This document shows positions 37,131 to 45,259 of a DNA stretch of 45,462 nt, one piece after another (position 1 is the first letter of the stretch; every line of letters starts with the position of its first letter). Below the pieces are notes generated by a model. It made no database searches and had not been told where the DNA came from. It was given only the letters and a program-made list of their open reading frames with translations. Source of the DNA: a virus; IMG/VR virus record IMGVR_UViG_3300021590_000001, positions 1 through 45,462 of that record. The stretch is one strand, 5' to 3'. The translations under genes and the position numbers were made by a program.

Positions 37131-38735
37131 ATGCCTAAAAAAGTTACACTGCCCAAATGGCTTCTGAAACTTATGAGAACCAGAGACATGACTCTGGAGC
37201 AAGCGTACGATTTTGTAAAAAAGCACGGATTCAAAGTGAGCATAGGCTGGCTTTCAATGCACAAAGACTTGTGGAAGCCTAGGCGCAAGAGAGAGCTTGT
37301 ATTCCGCGAAGAAGACAAGTATCTAGACAGCGATTTAGCTAAACGAATAATGCTGTTCAAAGGAAAGCACTTAGAAGACATGAGCGAGAAGAAGCACTTC
37401 ACAGCTAAAGACTTAGAGAAATTCACAGAGAGGACTCCTGAAGCTTGTGCAGAATTCGCTAGGCAATGCTTAGTGTGGAAAGGTAAGCCCATTGAACTCC
37501 AGGACTACCAGCTTAAAATTATAGAAGGTTGGCTAGGTCCTAAACCTACAGTCTACCCTATAGGCAGAGGAGGAGGCAAAGACTTTACCCTAGCTGTTTT
37601 TCTAACATGGTATATGACTGTCAATCCTGGAACCAGAGCAATAGTGATATGCCCTGCTCAGAGGCAAGTAAAGACTTTTATCCATGAGAATTTAGCCTTA
37701 TTGTTCCAGACTTCTGGTGTTCTTTATGACTCTATAGAGAAGTTCATAGAGGAAGAATTCAGATTAACCAATAGCTCTGTAGTTTTCACGTATGGAGCTA
37801 CAAGCTTTATTAAAGGAAAGCACCACATTGACTTCATATTCTGTAATGAAGCAGCTGAAATCCCTGAGCATGTCTTTGAGAATGTTCTCTTACCTATGCT
37901 AGGCAGCCATGAAACTAAAGGCCATTTAAGCATTATAGGAGTTCCGGGTGGACAGCAAGGCTACTTTTGGAAAGCCTATCAAGACAGCAGCCCAGATATG
38001 GATGATCCTAAAGCTAAATTTTACAGGATACAGCTCCCTACAGAGGTTAACAAGTACTACAGCAGAGAGCAGCTTGAAATGAACAGGAGACTAATGAGCC
38101 ACGATGTGTTCCTCCAAGAGCACATGGCTCAATTCTTAGATGTAGAAGGAGCTTTGTTTACTCAGCAAATTATAGAGATGATGAAGGAAGACTACGAAAC
38201 CAGGTTCGGCATAGTAGACAGCAAGAAGCAATACTATGCTGGAATAGATTGGGGCAGAACAGGCTCTTACACAGTAGTAGTTATATTGTCTTATGATCCT
38301 AAAGAAAAGTTTGCTAGAGTAGAGTACATTCAAGGAATGCGCAAAGCTTTCCCTGAGCAATTAGCTTGGATCAAAGCTGCAGACAACATTTACGACTTTA
38401 AATGCTTAATGGTAGAGAGAATGGGCTTAGGCATTCCTCCCTCAGATGAATTAAGGAAAGACTTAGGATCAAGGAAAGTAAAGTACTTTATTCCCTCAGC
38501 TAAAATATGGTTCGATGCTTTTACTCACCTCAGAGATGCAGCTGTAAACAACAAGCTTGTTATACCAGCCAGCGAGTTAAAGCTCATATCCCAGCTCAGA
38601 CTTCTAAGCTTCAAAATTAAAGGTGAGCATATCACTGTTAAATCAGAAGGCAAAGATGACTATGCTCAAGCTTTAGCTATAGCTTATTGGGCCATCAAGA
38701 AGCGCGGCCGAGCAGGAGTAGCCGGTAAGCTTTAG
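37131..38735 (+). CDS. terL: terminase large subunit
   Basis: Packaging motor of 534 residues from ATG 37131. A TTG at 37059 is in frame but lies too close to the probable transcription start. The N-terminal part has a small HTH-like segment (AYDFVKKHGFKVSIGWLSMHK). Walker A is GRGGGKDF at about 145-152, Walker B is IDFIFCNEAAE (the usual DE pair appears as NE), and a coupling motif follows in LSIIGVPGGQQG. The nuclease domain has AGIDWGRTGS (Asp near 373), MVERMGLG with the second acidic residue, and KDDYAQALAIAYWAI with the third. All metal ligands are present. No small terminase was identified nearby, and the N-terminal segment might replace it. Confidence 0.93.
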   Translation: MPKKVTLPKWLLKLMRTRDMTLEQAYDFVKKHGFKVSIGWLSMHKDLWKPRRKRELVFREEDKYLDSDLAKRIMLFKGKHLEDMSEKKHFTAKDLEKFTERTPEACAEFARQCLVWKGKPIELQDYQLKIIEGWLGPKPTVYPIGRGGGKDFTLAVFLTWYMTVNPGTRAIVICPAQRQVKTFIHENLALLFQTSGVLYDSIEKFIEEEFRLTNSSVVFTYGATSFIKGKHHIDFIFCNEAAEIPEHVFENVLLPMLGSHETKGHLSIIGVPGGQQGYFWKAYQDSSPDMDDPKAKFYRIQLPTEVNKYYSREQLEMNRRLMSHDVFLQEHMAQFLDVEGALFTQQIIEMMKEDYETRFGIVDSKKQYYAGIDWGRTGSYTVVVILSYDPKEKFARVEYIQGMRKAFPEQLAWIKAADNIYDFKCLMVERMGLGIPPSDELRKDLGSRKVKYFIPSAKIWFDAFTHLRDAAVNNKLVIPASELKLISQLRLLSFKIKGEHITVKSEGKDDYAQALAIAYWAIKKRGRAGVAGKL

Positions 38736-38781
38736 ACATAATGATAATAAATATTCAAAGCTGTATTTTCATGGGCTGCAC

Positions 38782-40656
38782 ATGAAGCACTCATTAGCTC
38801 CTAGCTTAAAAGAGAAACCTTCAGAAGACGATTCTCTAAGAGCTAAAATAGTTAAGGTTATAGCGAAAGCTTTGGGCAAAGAGAATTTAATAAGCAAGCG
38901 ACGCAGAAGTGCTATACCTCAATATGTTTGGGACACTGAGCCCAAGCTTAGACGTCCACGAGTAGACTACGTTACTCTGGTAGAGTGGGCCAGGAACAGC
39001 TGGGTTCTAAGGAGAGTTTTCAACGCTATAATCAGAGAATGCACAAGGAATTGGGGACACGTAGAGCCTAGATTCAGAATGAAATGCGAGAAATGCGGAA
39101 CCGAATTCCAAAGTGTAGTTGATAAATGCCCAATATGCAAAGTTAAAAAGTACCTCAGAGAACCAAACCCGGCTCAAAAGAAGCGTTTAGAGCTCTTAAC
39201 TACAAAGCCTTCCCCAGACCGTACTTTCTATGAATTCATAAGGTCAACACTGTTTTACTTGCTTGCTACAGACGATTTCTACTGGAGCATCGTGTACAAA
39301 AATATAGCTGAGAATGACAAGCCTAAGTACATAGCTGAAGAAGCGCACGTTGAGCATCCAGGCTACATATTCCCAATAGGAGATGAGCGAGGCTATCTAG
39401 GAGGCTACCAGTATTTCTGCCCCAAGTGCTACTACAGCGAGAAATACAAAGGCCAAGACTTGGTGTGGGACATAAGGCAGGAATCACCCAGAGTTCAAGA
39501 ATCTAAGATTTTCAAGTGCCCTATATGCGGAGAAATAATGGTTCAAACTTGCTACGTTCAAGAAGTAGCTGGCAAAGTGGTAGCCAGATTCGGCAGAAAT
39601 GAAATAGTTCACGGCTCAATGTCCAGATTGCCTCCAGAATTATTCGGCAACTCAAAGCTTATATCGCTAGTTAAAATCCTAGAAACTTTGAATGCTATAG
39701 ATGACTACCAGCTTGAAGTGCACACAGAAGGAAAAATAGGCGGATTATTGGTATTTCCAGGCTTGGATCAAGACCGTGTAGGACAAATACTCCAAGACGT
39801 AAAAGCTGAGCGTGAAGAGCTTACTCAAAGAGATTTAGAGACCGGTGAATACGAATCTAAGAAGAGAACAGCTCTAATATTCGTAGGCTTAGAAGAAGGA
39901 GATAAGCCTGTAAAAATACCATTCATAGACGAAGAAGAAGCCAAGCAGACTCTAGAATACTACCAGCTCTACATGAATGCTGTAGACAGCGTGTATGGCT
40001 TAGACACTACTATAAGCACAAGGAAGAGAGGCTCAACCAGAGAAGTGAGAACTAAAATAGAAGTTAAGCGTGAAACAGCTCAAGAGTACCAGCGCTTAAT
40101 AGAAGAGACTTTGAACAATGAATTACTGCCTTTATTTGGTATAACAGACTGGAAGTGGGTGTTTAACCCTCTAGAGTCTAAAGACAAACTCAGAGATGCA
40201 GAAGTTCTACACCAGACTATGGCTGCTGCAGTAACAGCCAGGAATGCAGGCTTCAACGTTAAATTCCAAGATGGAGTCTTGACTATATGGGGAGAAGCAG
40301 AAGCTCTAGAAGAGAATAAAAGCCGAGTAGGCTTACCCAATGTGGAGCCTGGAGTGGCTCCTAGGAGAGTAAGCAGAGAGTTTGTGACTCCAGTAGAGAT
40401 ATCGCCGTATACAGGAGAAGAAGTCTTAGCTTCAACGTTTTCAGAGAGGCTCTCGGAGCGCTTACTTGACATCTTAGAAGAAGCCAGACAAAGAAGCCAT
40501 GAAGGCAAAGGCAAATTAAGCGATATACTCCACGATGCCAGAGCAAAGCTGTTCAGAGCACTAAGCAGAGCCAATCTCAGATTAGACAAGAAGGAAGCTC
40601 TCTACGCTAAATTCGACAAGCTCTTAACGGAGATTGTAAATAATGAGCACAGTTAG
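38782..40656 (+). CDS. portal protein with two inserted zinc ribbons
   Basis: Protein of 624 residues. The portal assignment rests on the order after terminase, VLRRVFNAIIRECTRNWGHVEPRF near the N-terminus, the wing/stem-type segments (FGRNEIVHGSMSRLPPELFGNSKLISLVKILETLNAID), and a long helical C-terminal half ending in KREYAQEYQRLIE-like helices. Unusually, two zinc ribbons are inserted: CEKC/CPIC at 102-119 and CPKC/CPIC at 213-249. Metal-bound knuckles on the portal ring surface could brace the connector or contact DNA. The ring is the unique vertex of the capsid that binds terminase. Confidence 0.85.
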   Translation: MKHSLAPSLKEKPSEDDSLRAKIVKVIAKALGKENLISKRRRSAIPQYVWDTEPKLRRPRVDYVTLVEWARNSWVLRRVFNAIIRECTRNWGHVEPRFRMKCEKCGTEFQSVVDKCPICKVKKYLREPNPAQKKRLELLTTKPSPDRTFYEFIRSTLFYLLATDDFYWSIVYKNIAENDKPKYIAEEAHVEHPGYIFPIGDERGYLGGYQYFCPKCYYSEKYKGQDLVWDIRQESPRVQESKIFKCPICGEIMVQTCYVQEVAGKVVARFGRNEIVHGSMSRLPPELFGNSKLISLVKILETLNAIDDYQLEVHTEGKIGGLLVFPGLDQDRVGQILQDVKAEREELTQRDLETGEYESKKRTALIFVGLEEGDKPVKIPFIDEEEAKQTLEYYQLYMNAVDSVYGLDTTISTRKRGSTREVRTKIEVKRETAQEYQRLIEETLNNELLPLFGITDWKWVFNPLESKDKLRDAEVLHQTMAAAVTARNAGFNVKFQDGVLTIWGEAEALEENKSRVGLPNVEPGVAPRRVSREFVTPVEISPYTGEEVLASTFSERLSERLLDILEEARQRSHEGKGKLSDILHDARAKLFRALSRANLRLDKKEALYAKFDKLLTEIVNNEHS

Positions 40657-41050
40657 GTACCCGGTTAAGCGTGAGCACTGGAGAGAGCCTCCATACATAT
40701 TGCCTAGCGGATTATGGGTTATACCTCAAGGCAGACGCTCGATAATGTGCGAAATGGGCTTCCACAAATTCGTTACTAAAACAGTCTTCGGTGTGCCATA
40801 CTTGGTCTGCACCAGATGTGGCTATATAGCTCCTAAGCCTGTCTTAGAGCATACAGCAACTAAGAAAGAGCTTATAATTAAAATCCAAAAGGAAATGGAC
40901 AAGCAGAAGCCTACTCTGCCTACTCACCCAATTAAGACAGATGAGCTTAAGCGAGCTAAAGAAAAACTCATAGAGAGAGTCTGGGAGGAATACCAAAGCA
41001 AATACAAGAGGAAGCGAGGCAAACTAATCAAAGTAGGTGAGAAGCGTTGA
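40643..41050 (+). CDS. hypothetical zinc-binding protein
   Basis: Protein of 135 residues overlapping the portal gene by 14 bases and the nuclease-ligase gene by 4 bases. CEMGFHKF (Cys36, His41) and CTRC (56-59) may bind one zinc (C-x4-H ... CxxC). The C-terminal half is basic and helical (KRAKEKLIERVWEEYQSKYKRKRGK). Coupling to the giant DNA-repair fusion suggests a partner, but no family is known. Confidence 0.55.
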   Translation: MSTVRYPVKREHWREPPYILPSGLWVIPQGRRSIMCEMGFHKFVTKTVFGVPYLVCTRCGYIAPKPVLEHTATKKELIIKIQKEMDKQKPTLPTHPIKTDELKRAKEKLIERVWEEYQSKYKRKRGKLIKVGEKR

Positions 41051-44000
41051 TTAAAGTCCGCTTTGATGTTCCTCCATCTAGATTCCCAAAAGGAGACAAG
41101 GGAAATAAGCGCTTGTACTTTGAGTATATGCTTCTAAGGCACAGCTTTGCTCAGAAGCTTAAAGACCCTAAGAAAGGCCTCAAAGCCAGCTTAGAAGAGC
41201 ATGCTAAATATTACATACTTATACTTGAGGAAATGAAGAGGAGAGGGCTTAAAATCCCAAAGCCTACTGGCCATCCTATAGAAAGGTATGCAAGGCAATT
41301 CAGCGATGTTGTCCCGGTTAAAAAGAATATGTCTGAATTAGGACATATCCTTAAAGCAAATGCAGTTTACTTAATTAGCCATGCAAAAGAAGTCTACAAT
41401 GGAACAAAAACTCTCTGGGTGACAAAGAAGCCTTATCCAAACATGCTAAAGAAGCCTTTGTACTTAGCTGGAGACGGAAAAGTCTGGGGCAAAGTAATCT
41501 TGCTCAGCATCACTCCTATATCGCTAAAGGAATTCAAGGAGCTCAGAGCCTTGCATAGAGTAACAGAAGAAGAGAGGAAGAAGTGGTGGCCTAAAGCTAA
41601 GAAATTCTATGCTTACTCATTTAGATTCGAGAAATTCAAGGAGCCTTGGACTTTCCTAGGCTTGCCTAAAGGACCACAAGTCTTCTTTACTCTTACAGAT
41701 AAAATGGTGAAGAAAAGCTCAAGCTCAATACATTTCGAATTTATAGGCACAAAAGGAGATGTAGAGTTTCCTCCTAAGCTTACATCTGGAGAGCCTTGCA
41801 GAGCAGATTGGTGCAAAGATCCAGTTAACCTAAAGAGGAAGCATTCAGGCTTGCTCATAGACAATTCAATACTCATAGACGGATGCGGCTTAGATTGGAA
41901 GGACAGCAAAATAAAGCCTAAAGCTGTTCTCTTGACTCATTTGCATCCAGACCATGCTGGAGCTCTCTGGGAAGGACAAGAGAGCTCGTTCAAAGAGTAC
42001 TTAATCAAGAACAGGATTCCTATACATGTATGGAAAGGCTCCCTTGAAATCTCAAAGCCTGTTAAATCTTTAGATAAAAGATTAAGAGTGCTTAAGCATC
42101 AAAGCAGAAGCAGATTCACCGTTCAAGGGCACACTTTCCGCTTCTTCCCTGTCTACCACTCGAAGACTGCTCCATGTGCAGCCATTCTCATAGATGAGCG
42201 GATGCTCTACAACCCTGACTTTTTAGCCTGGAAAGGAGGCAATCCTTTCAAGGACTACAAGATTGACTTGTACATAGGAGACGGCTCATGCATGAAAGTG
42301 GACATTAAAAGGCCTGAGAAAGTAGGGCACATGTCAATGGTTAACCAAGTAAAAATGTGCAGCAAAGCAGGAGTAAAGCATGTAAAGTTCACTCATGTAG
42401 GCCACTTATACCAAACTCATGAGGAAGCCAAAGAGACTCTGAGAATCATAGCTAGGAGCAAAGGCTACTATGAAGACCCAGATAAAGTCTACATAGCTGA
42501 AGATGGAGACTACGGTGAATTATTGCCTGATGGCTCAATAAAGTGGAAAGGCAAAAGCATAGAGAAGAAGAGCTTCTACAAGCCTAACAAGCCTTACTGG
42601 AGAGAGTTTGAGCCTGAGAAAGTAGCTGATATACCAGGCTTCACCTTCCCTGCTAAAGTTGTAATGAAAATAGACGGAATGAGGATCCAAATAAACACTA
42701 AAGAGAAGACTTTGAGAAGCGAAGACGAAGGCTACCACAAAGAGAACAAGTTCAAGAAAATAATCAAAGAGCTTGACAAACTGCCTTACGACAGCATTTT
42801 CGACGCTGAAGGGATAATGGTCAGCGAAGATGGAGAACCCTTACACCGCACGAGCTTTATAGGCTACGTAAACGGCAAAGACTACGAGCCTGACAAAGAG
42901 GATAGATGCCGCTTTATGATATTCGATGTTTACCGCTACAAAGGTAAAGATGTAGTCAATCTTCCTTTCCAAGAGCGCCTAGAAATCTTGAAGAAAGTAA
43001 AGGATACAGAGCACTTTAAGATTCTTAGGGAAGGCAAACATTATAGAATTGTAAAGTCTAAGCTTGACTTAGTTAAAGCCATCAAGTGGGCTTCAGAATT
43101 GCCAGGCTCAGAAGGAGCAATGATAATATGGGACAAAAGAATAGAAACAGCCACAAATCAGAACAAAGCTTGGTGCAAACTCAAGAAATACAAAGAGATA
43201 GACTGCCTTGTAGTCGACAGGACGCATCCAAAGCACAAAGACACAGGAGAGGAAATCAAGACAGTCTGGAACTACATGATAGCTGCAGGCCCATATGAAG
43301 GCAGATGCGCTGAAATAGCCAAGAAGTATGCTCCCAAAGGGAAAGTTGTAATCAAAAGTGAAAGCAAAACATTGCCTGCAATGAAAGATTTCGATGAAGC
43401 CAAGGAGTCATTCCTGGAAGCTCAAGGAGTCATAGTTAAAGGGCAGAAAGTCTATGCTTATCTAGGAAGGACATTCAACACCAAGATTACTGCTCCTGTA
43501 GGAGGAATAATAAGAGTTGTTACACCAGAAGTCAACAAATACCCTATTCTGGATAAGAACGGCAAGGAGACAGGTTGCTACTACTACGGTGTTTTCCAGC
43601 CTCGAGTTGTCGAGTATGTCCACGAGAAAAATGTTCCTGATCGAATAGAAGTCCTAGACAGACTAGCTTCTCTGACTTTGCCTAGAGGAGTAAGCAAAGC
43701 TAAAACTTTGACCCATGAGGAGTATCTTAGAATCAGAGAAGAAGGAAGACCTCTCCCTCCAGAATACTACAAGTTTAAACCTCCATGTAATGGAAAGTGC
43801 AGAGGAGTAGTCCAGAGGCATTGGCCCACTGGCAAAATAGTGGAAGTCAAGAAAGGAAAAATATTAGCTCGAGAAGGCTACATAGCCAAAGCGTACTGGT
43901 GGGAAGGCAATGATTTGGTTGTAGAGTTTACAGGGCCAGAGGTAAAGAAAGAGTTCAACACAGACAGCATAATTCTGAAATTCAGAGATCACATAGACGT

Positions 44001-44505
44001 TAGATTAGAGAAGAACAAAGAGCTTATAGGCTTTACTGTTCATCCTCCGATTCCAGCAGGCAAGACTTCCTGGGATGTCTTCAAAGAAAGAATCGAAGAA
44101 GGAGAGAAGAGTCAAGTGACTGTGAAATATCCTCATCCTAAATCCTGGCTAACTTATGAAGGAGAACTTTTGTTCCCAACTTTGCATGGTGGGCATCGCT
44201 TGTCTGTAGCTAGGATAAAAATAATGGACAAATTCACTGTTAAATATGGTGTTCAAAGGAGAAATCTCCATGAATACTTCCTAGATGGAAACACTCTAAA
44301 AGGGCGCTTTGTTCTCAGAGTAATACTTTCTCCATCGACTAAGAAGCCTATATGGATTTTTGTTAGGCCTAAGAATGCTCAGTATCCTCTGAATCCTGTT
44401 GAGCACAAAGATGAAGGCTACGTAGATCTCATAAGGAATGACAAATTGACTCCTGAGATGGCTGAATCACCTAGAGAAGAGAAAGTTTTTGAAGCTGTAA
44501 GCTAG
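41047..44505 (+). CDS. MBL-fold nuclease / ATP-dependent DNA ligase / LigD phosphoesterase-like fusion
   Basis: Protein of 1152 residues from TTG 41047, behind AGGTGA. Four parts are readable. Residues 1-~230: helical start plus an ASCH/PUA-like beta region (LYLAGDGKVWGKVILL; LHRVTEEERKKWWP), function unknown. Residues ~265-500: metallo-beta-lactamase fold with THLHPDHAG (His298, His300, Asp302, His303), Asp412 in YIGDGS and THVGH (His450, His453), as in SNM1/Artemis and RNase J-type nucleases. Residues ~535-~760: ATP-dependent DNA ligase, adenylated Lys541 in KIDGMR, FDAEG (Glu588), FMIFDVYRY (IIIa), EGAMI (689-693) and CKLKKYKEIDCLVV (motif V). Residues ~965-1120: FRDHIDVRLE (His982, Asp984, Arg986, Glu988) and YFLDGNTLKGRFVL, which follow LigD 3'-phosphoesterase order. 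It would trim, heal and seal DNA ends in one chain. Confidence 0.82.
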   Translation: MIKVRFDVPPSRFPKGDKGNKRLYFEYMLLRHSFAQKLKDPKKGLKASLEEHAKYYILILEEMKRRGLKIPKPTGHPIERYARQFSDVVPVKKNMSELGHILKANAVYLISHAKEVYNGTKTLWVTKKPYPNMLKKPLYLAGDGKVWGKVILLSITPISLKEFKELRALHRVTEEERKKWWPKAKKFYAYSFRFEKFKEPWTFLGLPKGPQVFFTLTDKMVKKSSSSIHFEFIGTKGDVEFPPKLTSGEPCRADWCKDPVNLKRKHSGLLIDNSILIDGCGLDWKDSKIKPKAVLLTHLHPDHAGALWEGQESSFKEYLIKNRIPIHVWKGSLEISKPVKSLDKRLRVLKHQSRSRFTVQGHTFRFFPVYHSKTAPCAAILIDERMLYNPDFLAWKGGNPFKDYKIDLYIGDGSCMKVDIKRPEKVGHMSMVNQVKMCSKAGVKHVKFTHVGHLYQTHEEAKETLRIIARSKGYYEDPDKVYIAEDGDYGELLPDGSIKWKGKSIEKKSFYKPNKPYWREFEPEKVADIPGFTFPAKVVMKIDGMRIQINTKEKTLRSEDEGYHKENKFKKIIKELDKLPYDSIFDAEGIMVSEDGEPLHRTSFIGYVNGKDYEPDKEDRCRFMIFDVYRYKGKDVVNLPFQERLEILKKVKDTEHFKILREGKHYRIVKSKLDLVKAIKWASELPGSEGAMIIWDKRIETATNQNKAWCKLKKYKEIDCLVVDRTHPKHKDTGEEIKTVWNYMIAAGPYEGRCAEIAKKYAPKGKVVIKSESKTLPAMKDFDEAKESFLEAQGVIVKGQKVYAYLGRTFNTKITAPVGGIIRVVTPEVNKYPILDKNGKETGCYYYGVFQPRVVEYVHEKNVPDRIEVLDRLASLTLPRGVSKAKTLTHEEYLRIREEGRPLPPEYYKFKPPCNGKCRGVVQRHWPTGKIVEVKKGKILAREGYIAKAYWWEGNDLVVEFTGPEVKKEFNTDSIILKFRDHIDVRLEKNKELIGFTVHPPIPAGKTSWDVFKERIEEGEKSQVTVKYPHPKSWLTYEGELLFPTLHGGHRLSVARIKIMDKFTVKYGVQRRNLHEYFLDGNTLKGRFVLRVILSPSTKKPIWIFVRPKNAQYPLNPVEHKDEGYVDLIRNDKLTPEMAESPREEKVFEAVS

Positions 44506-44829
44506 AGACTATAAACTTTTGAAGTTGCAAGTAAGAGTACTAGTGCCGCAACCTCAGCGAAACTCCGAGTTTAATTCTGCAAATAACTCCAGGCGCAATT
44601 TTGATTAACACCATCAGCAGCACTTAGAGTGCAATTCTCTCCTGTCTAGTTAAACTCTTGGTGTTATTTTAAATTCTGCTTTAAGTTTTACTTTAAGTGG
44701 TACAGTTAAACTAGTAATTTCCCTGCTAGGGTAATTTTAAATTTACCTGCTGGTGTAATCAGGACTTGTTCATACAAAAACTTAATTTATTTAAACAATT
44801 TGACTTGTCTAAATAGTCTAAACTAAAAA
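44506..44829. other. non-coding spacer with imperfect repeats
   Basis: No credible gene in about 320 bases. Three imperfect repeats are seen: CTCTTGGTGTTATTTTAAATT (from about 44655), CTGCTAGGGTAATTTTAAATT (about 44731) and CTGCTGGTGTAATC (about 44750). GTTAAACT also occurs twice (near 44650 and 44707). GTCTAAA occurs twice at 44807-44813 and 44816-44822. The right end is part of the next promoter. A structured RNA, origin or packaging region is possible, but nothing proves one. Confidence 0.4.
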
Positions 44830-44837
44830 TTTATATA
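44830..44837 (+). promoter_or_regulatory. TATA box of the last gene, with operator-like repeats upstream
   Basis: TTTATATA (44830-44837), preceded by AACTAAAAA, lies about 36 bases before ATG 44870, giving a leader of roughly ten bases that keeps GGGAG. Just upstream is the direct repeat GTCTAAATAGTCTAAAC, whose ATTTAGAC complement also occurs in the 36.9 kb divergent promoter. Confidence 0.55.
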
Positions 44838-44869
44838 TACATTAAACCTCTTCCTACTTGGGAGAAAAA

Positions 44870-45259
44870 ATGGAAAAACCAAATGTCATAGGAAAATACA
44901 ACTTCGGTGTCACCAAAGAGCCACGCAAAAAATTAACACCGGCAGTCAGGCAGAAAATGCTGGCAAGAAAGCTCACCGACATTCAAAAAGCAGATGCAAT
45001 CACACTGCTAAAGCACGGTTACACCGTTTGGGAAACCACCGAGATCATTCACGGTTTCCCCTTCGAGCACAACGACAAGAAGACCTGGGTGTTCTACGCT
45101 CGGATAAACTCTCTGAGGCACAAAGCAGGCTTAAACCCAGTGAAACTTGAGGTTACTCCTGAAACGACACGAATCATTAGCGAATTCGTCAAAAGATTCG
45201 GCGAAGCGAAACTAAAAACCATACTCTCAGCGCAACTCAAAGTTAAACCAAAAGCTTAA
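44870..45259 (+). CDS. putative DNA-binding regulator
   Basis: Protein of 129 residues from ATG 44870 (GGGAG upstream). The start at 44858 would lie at or before the predicted transcription start. A segment around residues 36-62 (DIQKADAITLLKHGYTVWETTEIIHG) reads as a helix-turn-helix. The N-terminus is basic (KKLTPAVRQKMLARKL) and the C-terminus is helical (TTRIISEFVKRFGEAKLKTIL). It is monocistronic, with its own TATA box and T-rich terminator region. Codon choice is visibly different from the rest (many C-ending codons such as ACC, GAC, CGC), suggesting transfer or an early highly expressed gene. The partial operator copies upstream make autoregulation plausible. Confidence 0.5.
   Translation: MEKPNVIGKYNFGVTKEPRKKLTPAVRQKMLARKLTDIQKADAITLLKHGYTVWETTEIIHGFPFEHNDKKTWVFYARINSLRHKAGLNPVKLEVTPETTRIISEFVKRFGEAKLKTILSAQLKVKPKA

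Noticed and set aside
41047-44505. MBL domain interpreted as RNase J or a beta-lactamase
   Set aside because: Covalent linkage to a complete DNA ligase core makes a DNA-end nuclease of SNM1 type more likely, although the fold alone does not decide.
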